Below are positions 54,020 through 63,032 of a stretch of DNA of 64,000 nucleotides, one piece after another (the stretch's first letter is position 1; each line of letters starts with the position of its first letter). The position numbers and the translations under genes are program-made. Source of the stretch: Komarekiella atlantica HA4396-MV6 (GTDB taxonomy: Bacteria > Cyanobacteriota > Cyanobacteriia > Cyanobacteriales > Nostocaceae); the NCBI GenBank assembly GCA_019359395.1, contig JAHHHK010000015.1, positions 124,001-188,000 of the forward strand, given 5' to 3'. The notes under the pieces were generated by a model. The model was not told the origin of the DNA and did not search any database. It saw only the letters and a program-made list of their open reading frames with translations.

Positions 54020-55201
54020 ATGCCTTTTCGGATTTTAAGCTTAGACGGTGGTGGAATTCGGGGAGTAATTGCGGCCAGTATTTTGGCAGTGATTGAGAAG
54101 CAAATTGACCAACCCTTGAATAAGTATTTTAACTTAATTGCGGGAACTTCTACAGGCTCAATTCTAGCAGGTGCGATCGCAAGAGGATGCAGTAGCCAAG
54201 AAATTATTGAACTATACAAGCAAAAAAGCTCACTAATATTTCCTTACAAAAGTCGTTTTGCATTACAGCGAATTGGTTTATTGCTAAAGTATGGTTTATC
54301 TGCACCCAAGTTTTCTGATGCGGGTTTGATTCAAGCTATCAAAAGTGCTTTTGGTGATATAAAAATTCGTGATATTACTTCTACAATGTTGTTAATTGTT
54401 TCCTATGACACAATTAACCGAGAACCAATTATATTTAAAAGTTGGCGTCAAGACAAAAGTTATGGTGATGTCACTTTGTGGGAAGCTTGTGTCTGTTCGG
54501 CATCAGCTCCAACTTATTTCCCAGCACATAAACTAGACAAAACGGTAAACGGAATCACTAAAAATGCATTTGCGAATGGCATCATTTTAGATGATAATGC
54601 ATCCTCAATAGAAGACGTATATAAAGATACGCAGATTACAATTACTAGTGGTACAGGTAGTGGTCAAATTCGCAATCTCAAAAAATATGTAGGATCAATT
54701 CAACTTGCTTTGATAGACTCACCTTGGGAAAAAGTACCCGACAATACCTCTACTTACTCGATTAAATGTATATACTCTGCCATTGATGGCGGTGTTGCTG
54801 CGAATAATCCCTCTAGCTGTGCTGTTGCTGAAGCTCTCAGATTGGGTTATCCAGTTGAAAAAATTTCTATCCTTTCCATCGGAACTGGCGATCGTACCCG
54901 AATCATACCATATGAACAAGCTCGACAGTGGGGCCTAATAGAATGGGCACAACCCCTAATTGGTATTTTGTTTGATGGCTCATCAGGTATTTACGAATAT
55001 ATCACCAAGCAGATCATGGATGATCGTGTTTTACGATTACAATTCAAACTTGACCGACATTTAACTGGCAAACGTTTGAGTGATGATATTGATGATGTAA
55101 GTCAAGAGAATATTAGTAATTTGATTGAAGCTGGAGAGGTTTACATTAATCAGCCACAAGTGCAAGCCGCATTACAGAAATTTTTGCAGATTAGTCAATA
55201 A
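54020..55201 (+). CDS. patatin-like phospholipase with an inserted domain
   Basis: The start is ATG 54020 behind GAGGA. The patatin core shows the oxyanion loop LSLDGGGIRGV (residues 7-16), nucleophile Ser44 in GTSTG and catalytic Asp256 in AIDGGVAANNP. Between FPAHKLD (about 172) and the Asp motif, where family members have 10-20 residues, there are about 80 residues including ITSGTGSGQIRNLKKYVGS and WEKVPDNTSTYSI, a pattern I associate with phage structural proteins. The active site is intact, so acyl hydrolase activity is likely. Confidence 0.85.
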   Translation: MPFRILSLDGGGIRGVIAASILAVIEKQIDQPLNKYFNLIAGTSTGSILAGAIARGCSSQEIIELYKQKSSLIFPYKSRFALQRIGLLLKYGLSAPKFSDAGLIQAIKSAFGDIKIRDITSTMLLIVSYDTINREPIIFKSWRQDKSYGDVTLWEACVCSASAPTYFPAHKLDKTVNGITKNAFANGIILDDNASSIEDVYKDTQITITSGTGSGQIRNLKKYVGSIQLALIDSPWEKVPDNTSTYSIKCIYSAIDGGVAANNPSSCAVAEALRLGYPVEKISILSIGTGDRTRIIPYEQARQWGLIEWAQPLIGILFDGSSGIYEYITKQIMDDRVLRLQFKLDRHLTGKRLSDDIDDVSQENISNLIEAGEVYINQPQVQAALQKFLQISQ

Positions 55202-55261
55202 TCAAGAGTCAAGTTAAAAACGCGATTAATGGCGTCTGTAAATAGTCAATAGCATTAGACG

Positions 55262-55562
55262 AAGAACAAATGACAAAGCGCAAAGTTGTAGCTTGCTTTC
55301 CTACGGAACGCTACGCGAACCCGCAGGGTGCGCCGGATAGAGGCGAACAGACGCCAGTGACGCTCTGCATCGCTACCGCTACGCTCACGCACAAGTCTCT
55401 TAACCCTTTCCTTTGCAACTGGCTCAATTTTGTGAGACAAGCCACAGTGCGGCTCTGCCGCCCTTGTGGACTGGCGTTCGCCTTACAGCCCTTTGGGCAT
55501 CCTACGGCAGGCGTGCCGGAGGCATCACCCCGAAGGGGTAAGACAGGACAAATGACAAATAA
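55262..55562. repeat. cluster of GC-rich short dispersed repeats
   Basis: The 300 bases are much more GC-rich than the flanks and consist of short palindromic units (for example GGCAGGCGTGCC, ACCCCGAAGGGGT, GCTACCGCTACGC) of the kind scattered through Nostoc intergenic DNA. The open frame across it is repeat-derived and not a gene. Confidence 0.65.
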
Positions 55563-55566
55563 TTAA

Positions 55567-56850
55567 TTAACCAAATATGGCATAAGTAGCTTTTCCCTGC
55601 TGCTTAGCTTGGTACATCGCAATATCAGCATCCCTTAGCAGAGTTGCTGGCTCCTCGTAATGATTAAAACTTAAAGCAATACCAATACTGGCTGTAGTAG
55701 ATACTTGATGTCCATTCAGGCTCAGCGGTATCCTTAAGGCGTCCTGAATACGTTTGGCAACATTGGTAGCGTCAGTAACATCTTTAATATCTTCTAAAAG
55801 AACAGTAAATTCGTCGCCACCAAATCGTGCTACAGTGTCGCCACTGCGTAAGCATGACTCCAAGCGTCGGGCGATTTCGACCAAAAAATCATCCCCCATT
55901 GTATGCCCAAAACGATCATTAATTTCTTTAAAACCATCTAAATCCAAAAATAATACCGCAAAATAATAATCGTTTTTGCGTTTGCTACGCTCAATTGCTT
56001 GCTTGAGCCTATCCAAGAATAAGACGCGATTCGGTAATGCTGTCAACCCATCATAAAATGCATTACGGAGCAGTTGCGCCTCTGTCTGCTTACGTTTAGT
56101 AATTTCTTGAAAAATTAAAACTGCACCAGTAATGTTGCCATTATGATCACGGATGGGTGCAACATTATCTCCAATCGGTATTTCTTTACCATCTCTAGCA
56201 ATCAGCGTACAATTCTCTGGTAAATTCAAAACCTCCCCTGCTTCTACTGCGTGTGTAGCTAGATTTTTAATTGTTTCTTCGACATTTTTGTTAACTAAGC
56301 TGACGACTTCTACTAAATCTTTCCCAAGTGCTTCATCTTGCTTCCAACCAGTAAGGGTTTCTGCTATGGGATTCATCATTTGAATACAACCATTGGTATA
56401 TGTTACAACCACTGCACAGCCCATACTGTTGATAATTGCTACTAGTCTTTGTTTCTCTTCCTGTAATCTCTTTTCAATCTGGTGTTTGTACAAAGCCATT
56501 TCCACTGCAATGTATAAGTCTCTTTCAAGAAATGGTTTATTAATGTAGCTGAAAGGCTCACTTGCCCGCTTTTTATGTAATCTTGTATATTCCGAATTCT
56601 CTGTTAAATATAATACAGGCACATGGAAATGATTCTGGATAATATCTGCTGTTTGCTCACCATCAATTTCACCAGTTAGGCAGATATCAATTAACACTAA
56701 ATTTGGATTAGTCTCAGCTACTTTTTTGATTGCTTCTTCACCAGAATCAGTGGTTTCTGGAACAGAATAACCAAACTTTTGTAAACTTTTTCTAATATTT
56801 GAGGCTAGGGTCTTTTCATCCTCAACAACTAGGATTCTGCGTGCGAACAT
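55567..56850 (-). CDS. response regulator with PAS and GGDEF (diguanylate cyclase) domains
   Basis: The 427-residue protein has a receiver domain (RILVVEDEKTLASNIRKSL, phospho-acceptor Asp in LVLIDICLTG, Lys in NKPF), a PAS domain (INSMGCAVVVTYTNG to ITGAVLIFQEITKRK) and a GGDEF domain with ARFGGDEFTVLLED. The intact GGDEF signature predicts cyclic di-GMP synthesis controlled by phosphorylation and possibly a PAS ligand. No partner kinase is adjacent. Confidence 0.9.
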   Translation of the reverse strand: MFARRILVVEDEKTLASNIRKSLQKFGYSVPETTDSGEEAIKKVAETNPNLVLIDICLTGEIDGEQTADIIQNHFHVPVLYLTENSEYTRLHKKRASEPFSYINKPFLERDLYIAVEMALYKHQIEKRLQEEKQRLVAIINSMGCAVVVTYTNGCIQMMNPIAETLTGWKQDEALGKDLVEVVSLVNKNVEETIKNLATHAVEAGEVLNLPENCTLIARDGKEIPIGDNVAPIRDHNGNITGAVLIFQEITKRKQTEAQLLRNAFYDGLTALPNRVLFLDRLKQAIERSKRKNDYYFAVLFLDLDGFKEINDRFGHTMGDDFLVEIARRLESCLRSGDTVARFGGDEFTVLLEDIKDVTDATNVAKRIQDALRIPLSLNGHQVSTTASIGIALSFNHYEEPATLLRDADIAMYQAKQQGKATYAIFG

Positions 56851-57800
56851 GTTACAATAACCTGTTTGCTAAGGTTAAGATGCTGTTGTCCGTATCAACT
56901 AAATCTGAAAGTCAATATTCTTATAATAGTCAATTTATAACTCCATATCTCCTTGCTTGGCGAAAATACTGAACTAATGATCAAATAGTATATTATTTAT
57001 CTATTATAGTCTGTGTGTTTGGCAAAGTTAATCTGATTAGCTTATGCAGTTAATATCAAGTTATTAACGTTTAATTGAAATTGCCGTTAAATTACTAACT
57101 GTTAAAGTGTGATTTTTAATAATATGCAATAGTTATTTTCTTAAAAAGCACAAACAAATGTGGTAATTACTTAAAATAAATTTGAGCTTAAAGGTTAATA
57201 AATAACAGTTAAACGCTTACATAGCACAGATAAAGTCTGTATGCAAGTATTACGGTTAATTAGGAAATTGGATTTTTGGCACGTCTCAATTACTGAGATT
57301 TTTTTTATAAAGGTACTTAGACAGTTTTATTGTTAATTGTCCTTTTAAATTACAGAAAAAACCTAAGTTTGGTTTGCCAGAAACCAGTTTTTAGTATAAA
57401 AAAATGCTTAGATAAGTAAGCATGTGTGAATAAACAGCAATAATTAATGAATAGTTAACAGTTGAAAACCCCTGTATCATTAGCTTTTAAATAGAGACCA
57501 GCAACTTTGCCACATATATGTTTATTTATGCCCAGTTATTTAGGAACTATTTATCACTTCTGTGCAAGACTTAGGCACAAAACCTGGCATTTTAAAAGAT
57601 GCAATTTAAATGTATATCAGTAAATAACATAATTTTTTTAGCTTTTGAGAACGAGCAAGTATAAGGGAGAAAATTAAAGAGAGGAGAATAGAGCGATGGA
57701 AGAGAAGATTCTGTTTGTTTAGATACTTCTACTCTCCAGATAAATCCACTCTCCCCGCTTGCTGGTAGGTCTAGTTTAAGAAGAAAAGTAAACTTAGGTT
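56851..57800. other. 950-base AT-rich intergenic region
   Basis: No protein gene is supported. The region must include the promoter of the GGDEF gene on the left. A terminator-like hairpin (57284-57306) and other weak stems near 57378-57395 leave room for a small RNA, but no known RNA family is recognised. Confidence 0.45.
57284..57306 (+). terminator. possible intrinsic terminator in a gene-free region
   Basis: A five-pair stem (TCTCA/TGAGA) with a five-base loop is followed by eight T. No upstream gene on the plus strand explains it. The stem is short, so chance in AT-rich DNA is possible. Confidence 0.35.
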
Positions 57801-58169
57801 TCAGAGACCGGATTTAGTTCTAGTCAGTTCAATGCTAATTTTGCCGCTAAAGTCTGGAATCGGTGCGGCGGGTTTGCTCAAAATAACTTGGACTTGTGTC
57901 ACACGATCGCACCCTTGAAGGATAGAATCTGCGATCGTGGCTACTAACCTTTCTACTAGGGCAAACTTGGATGTTTTCACCAGATGTTGTACTAAGCTAA
58001 TGACGCTGCGATAATCTAAAGTATCTGCGATCGCGTCTGTCTTGGCAGCAGTGGAGATATCCAGCCATAACTTCACATCCACCTCAAACCATTGCCCTAA
58101 AACTTGTTCTTCTGGCAAATAACCAGTGTAGCCATAGCAGCGAATTCCCGTTAAATGAATACAGTCCAT
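57801..58169 (-). CDS. folB: dihydroneopterin aldolase
   Basis: FolB converts dihydroneopterin to 6-hydroxymethyl-dihydropterin in folate synthesis. The 122-residue protein has the family pattern: IHLTGIRCYGYTGYLPEEQV at the N-terminus with the substrate-binding glutamate, DTLDYRSVISLVQHLV, FALVERLVATIADSI and the C-terminal VILSKPAAPIPDF with the conserved lysine. Length is typical. It is divergent from menD, about 195 bases apart. Confidence 0.92.
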   Translation of the reverse strand: MDCIHLTGIRCYGYTGYLPEEQVLGQWFEVDVKLWLDISTAAKTDAIADTLDYRSVISLVQHLVKTSKFALVERLVATIADSILQGCDRVTQVQVILSKPAAPIPDFSGKISIELTRTKSGL

Positions 58170-58364
58170 AAGAATTTGAGTGCGAATTTTATATCTTGCA
58201 GAAAATGTAGCCAGTCCTGTGAGATAATTTCCTGACTTGAATCAGCGCGTTGCCCTGATAACCAGAGTTATAGCGACTGGCTTAACTTTCAAGACGGATT
58301 TTAAATGGAAATATCCTAAACAAAATCTAAAATTTAAGATTGTTTTATAGCTTTATAGGATTGG

Positions 58365-60125
58365 ATGCTAATCGCCTTTAGGAATGTTAATCAACTTTGG
58401 GCTTATATTTTAACGGAGACGCTAAAGCGCCTGGGATTAACTTGTGCCATCGTTTGTCCTGGTTCTCGCTCCACACCCCTAGCAGTTGCCTTTGCCCAGC
58501 AAGTACCTGACATCGAAGCGATTTCCATACTCGATGAACGCTCCGCCGCCTTTTTTGCCTTGGGACAAGCGAAAGCAACCGGGCGTCCTGTGGCACTACT
58601 TTGTACCTCTGGTACAGCAGGGGCGAACTTTTACCCAGCGGTAATTGAAGCCTCATATAGTCGCGTACCATTGTTGGTATTAACCGCCGATAGACCGCAA
58701 GAATTGCGAGATTGCCACTCTGGACAAACTATAGACCAGTGTAAATTATATGGCGATTATCCAAACTGGCAAGTAGAGTTAGCCTTACCATCCTCTGACA
58801 TGGGAATGCTAGCTTATCTGCGACAAATAGTAATTCATGGCTGGGAGCAAGCGCAAACTCCCCAGAAGGGGCCAGTACATCTAAATATTCCCTTTCGCGA
58901 TCCTCTTGCACCCATTCCTGACCCAAAGACGTTTCATGAAACGTCTTTACAATTATTGCAGTCACAGTTTCACCCAGAAGACTTTTTTGCAGGAATAGCA
59001 AGCACCAGCCAATTATCTATTCCCAATTCCCAATTCCCCATTCCCCAAGAATGGCTAAAATGCGATCGCGGTATTATCATCGCTGGTGTTGATCAACCGC
59101 AGCAGCTACAAGAGTATTGTAAAGCGATCGCCCAACTGTCCCAAACTCTCAAATGGCCCGTACTAGCAGAAGGACTCTCCCCAGTCAGAAATTATGCCGA
59201 CCTCAACCCCTATTTAATTTCTACCTACGACCTGATTTTGCGAAATCAACAATTAGCAAAGCAATTAGCACCCGAAATGGTGATTCAGGTAGGTGAATTG
59301 CCCACAAGCAAGGAACTACGTAACTGGATAGATGCAACCCAACCGCGACGCTGGGTAATTGATAACAGTAATCAAAACCTTGACCCTTTGCATGGGAAAA
59401 CGACACATTTACGGATATCTGTAAAAGACATAAAGACAGAGAGAAATTTATCTTTCTCTTCAGACTATGTGCAGAAATGGTGTAATGCGGAAGCTAAGGT
59501 CAGGTTAGTTGTTGACCAGACTATGGAGAAAATAGATGAAATAATTGAGAGTAAAGCAGCTTGGTTAATTTCTCAGATTTTACCGCCCGGAACGCCTCTA
59601 TTTATTGCTAATAGTATGCCTGTGCGGGATGTGGAATATTTCTGGAAACCGAATAATTTAGGAGTGCGATCGCATTTTAATCGTGGTGCAAATGGCATTG
59701 ATGGCACACTATCCACAGCTTTAGGAATTGCCCATCGCCATCAAAGTTGTGTGATGTTAACCGGAGATTTAGCTCTGTTACATGACACCAATGGTTTTTT
59801 AATCCGCAATAAATTCGTCGGACATCTAACAATTTTGTTAATCAACAACAATGGCGGCGGGATTTTTGAAATGTTACCCATTGCCAAGTTTGACCTACCA
59901 TTTGAAGAATTTTTTGGCACTCCCCAGGATATTGATTTTGCTCAGTTGTGTGCTACTTATAATGTGCAGCATGAATTAATAACTTCTTGGCAGCACTTGC
60001 AGCAAAGATTAAACCCGCTACCAGTTACAGGAATTCGGGTTCTGGAGTTGCAGACAAATCGCAAAGCAGATGCGAAGTGGCGACAGGATAATTTGAGAAA
60101 GTTTGCCGCAGATATTGTAATTTAA
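58365..60125 (+). CDS. menD: 2-succinyl-5-enolpyruvyl-6-hydroxy-3-cyclohexene-1-carboxylate synthase (MenD)
   Basis: MenD is the thiamine-diphosphate enzyme joining isochorismate and 2-oxoglutarate on the way to phylloquinone, the quinone of photosystem I. The 586-residue protein has VCPGSRSTPLAVAFAQ, ISILDERSAAFFALGQAKAT, LLCTSGTAGANFYPAVIEAS, the TPP-binding MLTGDLALLHDTNGF and INNNGGGIFEMLPIAK. Around residues 217-230 (SIPNSQFPIPQ) the linker is encoded by heptamer repeats. The start ATG 58365 matches the family N-terminus (AFRNVNQLW). Confidence 0.94.
   Translation: MLIAFRNVNQLWAYILTETLKRLGLTCAIVCPGSRSTPLAVAFAQQVPDIEAISILDERSAAFFALGQAKATGRPVALLCTSGTAGANFYPAVIEASYSRVPLLVLTADRPQELRDCHSGQTIDQCKLYGDYPNWQVELALPSSDMGMLAYLRQIVIHGWEQAQTPQKGPVHLNIPFRDPLAPIPDPKTFHETSLQLLQSQFHPEDFFAGIASTSQLSIPNSQFPIPQEWLKCDRGIIIAGVDQPQQLQEYCKAIAQLSQTLKWPVLAEGLSPVRNYADLNPYLISTYDLILRNQQLAKQLAPEMVIQVGELPTSKELRNWIDATQPRRWVIDNSNQNLDPLHGKTTHLRISVKDIKTERNLSFSSDYVQKWCNAEAKVRLVVDQTMEKIDEIIESKAAWLISQILPPGTPLFIANSMPVRDVEYFWKPNNLGVRSHFNRGANGIDGTLSTALGIAHRHQSCVMLTGDLALLHDTNGFLIRNKFVGHLTILLINNNGGGIFEMLPIAKFDLPFEEFFGTPQDIDFAQLCATYNVQHELITSWQHLQQRLNPLPVTGIRVLELQTNRKADAKWRQDNLRKFAADIVI
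59020..59047 (+). repeat. four tandem heptamers inside menD
   Basis: TTCCCAA, TTCCCAA, TTCCCCA, TTCCCCA follow without gaps. They encode a Pro/Ser/Asn-rich linker between two MenD domains and keep the frame, though 28 bases is not a multiple of three. Confidence 0.8.
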
Positions 60126-60287
60126 CCATCTCATTAAGTGTTAATGAATAGGAGTATAAAAACATAGCATTTGTGGCATCAAATTTAAAAGTACTTTACC
60201 ACAAGCGTTTAAAGTACTGGTACTGCTGACCCTTGCAAAGGATTAAAATTAGTAGTACAATGACGACTCTAGCGAATTTAGCGACAA

Positions 60288-60521
60288 ATGCGACAAAATG
60301 CAAAACGTAACAATAATGATAGTGAAGAAGATATTTCATTTTTGAAAACTATTGAAGTAGCCGAACTTCTTCGTGTTCACCAAAGAACTGTACAAAGATG
60401 GATATCATCAAATAATCTTAAAGCCACAAAAGTGGGGCCAAGAATTTGGCGTATCAGAAAAAAAGACTTAAATGAGTTCTTACAAAGGAATAATAGTAGA
60501 AAACAAACAGAAGAAAATTAA
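60288..60521 (+). CDS. MerR/excisionase-type helix-turn-helix protein of the R-M cassette
   Basis: The 77-residue protein has one DNA-binding domain of the excisionase/MerR-like type: FLKTIEVAELLRVHQRTVQR, WISSNNLKATKVGPRIWRIR and KKDLNEFLQ. It ends five bases before the methyltransferase start and so is cotranscribed. In R-M systems such small proteins can act as control proteins that delay or balance enzyme expression; here that is inferred from position. A direct repeat (GCGACAAAT/GCGACAAAAT) covers its own start. Confidence 0.75.
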   Translation: MRQNAKRNNNDSEEDISFLKTIEVAELLRVHQRTVQRWISSNNLKATKVGPRIWRIRKKDLNEFLQRNNSRKQTEEN

Positions 60522-60526
60522 CTCAA

Positions 60527-61840
60527 ATGGCAACAGGAATACCTAGTAAAAATAGTCGTAAAAGTAAACAACAAAATGCAATTCCTTTTCGCTTAGAATA
60601 TGAAGGAAAAATTCCTGTAGAAGATATATTAAAAATTCCGGTAGCCAAGTTACACCGGATAATAAGTGTAGATAGAAATCCAAGAAACAGATTAATATAT
60701 GGAGAAAATTTAAGAGTTCTTAGTTCCTTTTTGCATGATGATACTGTCGCTGGTAAAGTTAGTTTAATTTATATTGACCCTCCCTATGCAACAGGGAGTA
60801 GTTTTGAATCTCGTCAAAGAGATCATGCTTACTACGACCTAATGGAAGGTGCAGAATACTTAGAGTTTTTACGTCAACGACTTGTTTTATTAAGAGAAGT
60901 TTTATCAGACGAAGGTTCTATTTATATACATTTAGATGACAAGATGGCTTGTGCTGCCAAAATTATAATGGATGAAATTTTTGGTTCTAAAAACTTTCGC
61001 AACTGGATTACCAGAAAAAAATGTAACCCAAAAAACTATACACGTAAACAGTATGGAAACACCTCTGACTACATTTTATTTTACACAAAAACAGATAATT
61101 ATATATGGAATCAGCCTTTTAACCCTTGGACTGAAACTACTGCAAAGAAAGAGTATCAATATCTTGAAAAGGATACTGGAAGAGTTTATAAGAAAGTTCC
61201 TGTTCATGCACCAGGTGTAAGAAAAGGTGCAACAGGTAAACCCTGGAGAGGAATGCTACCTCCTCCAGGTAAACACTGGCAATATACTCCAGAAACTTTA
61301 GACGAAATGGATGCACGCGGAGAGATTTACTGGTCACCAACAGGGAACCCAAGAAGAAAAGTTTATTTAGATAATAGTCAGGGTATTTCAGTTCAAGATA
61401 TTTGGCTTGATTTCAAGGATGCTCACAATCAAAATATTAAAATTACTGGCTATCCAACAGAAAAAAATCCAGATATGATCAAACAAATAATTCTAGCCTC
61501 ATCTAATGAGGGAGATATTGTGTTAGATGCATTTGCTGGAAGTGGAACTACTGCTGCTACAGCTGAAGAATTAGGAAGAAAATGGATAGCTATTGATAAT
61601 TCACAACTTGCTATAGCTACAATAGTTCATCGTTTAGTTAAAGGGACAGAAGTCATGGGTGACTTCATTAACGAAAATAGTTCGATTAAACATGAACCAA
61701 AATGCTTAATAGGTATAAACAGAGTTTTACGAAGCGGTCTAGATTTATATATTGAAGAAACACCAGAATTAGAATTTATCTCTGATAGTGTCATACATGA
61801 TTGGGATAGCAAACTCAACTTTCAAGCCAATCTTGTGTAA
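60527..61840 (+). CDS. DNA adenine- or N4-cytosine-specific methyltransferase
   Basis: The 437-residue enzyme has the catalytic motif IV DPPY at residues 84-87 (LIYIDPPYATGSSF) before the SAM-binding motif I DAFAGSGTTAATAEELG near 335, the beta-class order. ARKWIAIDNS-like GRKWIAIDNSQLA is motif II. The target recognition region lies between (about 140-290). It methylates A at N6 or C at N4; the sequence recognised is unknown. It converges on the presumed restriction enzyme gene with a 26-base overlap. Confidence 0.88.
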   Translation: MATGIPSKNSRKSKQQNAIPFRLEYEGKIPVEDILKIPVAKLHRIISVDRNPRNRLIYGENLRVLSSFLHDDTVAGKVSLIYIDPPYATGSSFESRQRDHAYYDLMEGAEYLEFLRQRLVLLREVLSDEGSIYIHLDDKMACAAKIIMDEIFGSKNFRNWITRKKCNPKNYTRKQYGNTSDYILFYTKTDNYIWNQPFNPWTETTAKKEYQYLEKDTGRVYKKVPVHAPGVRKGATGKPWRGMLPPPGKHWQYTPETLDEMDARGEIYWSPTGNPRRKVYLDNSQGISVQDIWLDFKDAHNQNIKITGYPTEKNPDMIKQIILASSNEGDIVLDAFAGSGTTAATAEELGRKWIAIDNSQLAIATIVHRLVKGTEVMGDFINENSSIKHEPKCLIGINRVLRSGLDLYIEETPELEFISDSVIHDWDSKLNFQANLV

Positions 61841-62759
61841 ATCTCTCATCAAGCATTTTCAGAGTGCATACCATTATTTTGCCATTACCATAGCTTTCTA
61901 GACGAGCGTAATCATTCCACATAGATCCTAGTAGTAATCCTGGGCCATCATTCAAAAAAAATACTTTTAAAGCCACTTTATAGGTATCAGCATACCTGAG
62001 AATATCAGTTGCTTTATCTCGATTTCCACCAGTTCGATCATCTTCTTGAGAACCTCCTCTATCAGAATCATAACGAGCAAATCCAACTACTAATGGGGTT
62101 CCATCTAATCGAGATATAAAAATATCTGCTGGAGTTTGAGCTTCCCAATTATTCAAAACCTTATCAAGCATTACATCTTTTCCAGCACGAACTGGCCCCT
62201 GAATTATATAGTTTTTACCAAATACTCTGTCAAACCATAAGAAAAACGCCTCTGTTAAGTCATAGCCTTTTTGCCCTCGTTTACTTTGTTCTAAAAGAAG
62301 ATCCATTAGAGTTTCATCAGGTACAGGACGGCTTTGCAAATTTCTTCTAACCTCTTCTAAGCTACGAAATCTATCACCAAAGTCGTTAATTATACTAGAG
62401 ATATCACGTTTTTTCTTAGTCATTTCTACTGTAGTATCTGGTGATACATACCTCCGAAATACTCTAAGAAGTTGAATACGTAAAGGATCAGGCTCTTTTG
62501 TAATAATTTCGAGTAAATTTGCAGAGCTTGTTGCTTCGTATACCAATTCTATAAAACGCTCCAAAACTTTCTCGTAAAGCATTTTAGCTTCATCTAAAGA
62601 ATCTGGGTAGAATGGTGAGTCAAATATGGTAATCCACTTAGATGCAGTTACTTTGTAGCTACTGAATGAAATCAAATGACAATCTCCATTTCGATAATCG
62701 ATACAAATTTTTAAGTATAAACTACATGATTCTATAAAAAAGTTCCTCAGCAATTTCAT
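61815..62759 (-). CDS. putative type II restriction endonuclease
   Basis: The 314-residue protein is assigned mainly by its tail-to-tail pairing with the methyltransferase. A region near residues 225-262 (PADIFISRLDGTPLVVGFAR then YDSDRGGSQEDDRTGG) is strongly acidic and basic in the manner of a restriction enzyme core, but I cannot identify a PD-(D/E)XK set with confidence. The rest is mostly helical. It is AT-rich relative to its neighbours, as is the methyltransferase gene, consistent with transfer. Confidence 0.6.
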   Translation of the reverse strand: MKLLRNFFIESCSLYLKICIDYRNGDCHLISFSSYKVTASKWITIFDSPFYPDSLDEAKMLYEKVLERFIELVYEATSSANLLEIITKEPDPLRIQLLRVFRRYVSPDTTVEMTKKKRDISSIINDFGDRFRSLEEVRRNLQSRPVPDETLMDLLLEQSKRGQKGYDLTEAFFLWFDRVFGKNYIIQGPVRAGKDVMLDKVLNNWEAQTPADIFISRLDGTPLVVGFARYDSDRGGSQEDDRTGGNRDKATDILRYADTYKVALKVFFLNDGPGLLLGSMWNDYARLESYGNGKIMVCTLKMLDERFTQDWLES

Positions 62760-62951
62760 TAAATAGTCGTTTTAAGAGTGAGAGGACAAGCGATCGCACT
62801 CTTTCTTCCATCGTTTCTGATATACCCGCGTGTCTGCAAATGCTTCTTCACTTCGGGAAACTTTATTTGTAGCCAGAATTATTTTACCGAAGTGCGATCG
62901 CCCTTCTTCTTTGCGCCTCTGTCTTTGTAAAGGCTTGAGACACCAATTTTA

Positions 62952-62980
62952 GCGTAGGCATAGCCCACCGCAGGTATCGC
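62952..62980 (+). repeat. second copy of the 21-base repeat splitting a HIP1 site
   Basis: GCG (62952-62954), 21 bases, then ATCGC (62976-62980). Deleting the 21 bases gives GCGATCGC. The insert differs from the glxK copy at six positions, all transitions. This copy is intergenic, upstream of menB. Confidence 0.8.
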
Positions 62981-63032
62981 TTGTCCCTACGTCCGCGATA
63001 AAATTCTCAAGCACAACAGCGCAGTTATTCCC

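Noticed and set aside
54020-55201. CBASS-type defence operon around the patatin gene
   Set aside because: Patatins can be CBASS effectors, but no CD-NTase or accessory gene is adjacent; neighbours are a sugar acetyltransferase and a GGDEF regulator.
55270-55566. 98-codon open frame
   Set aside because: It runs through GC-rich palindromic dispersed repeats, has no ribosome site and no protein-like pattern; the frame is open because the repeats lack stops.
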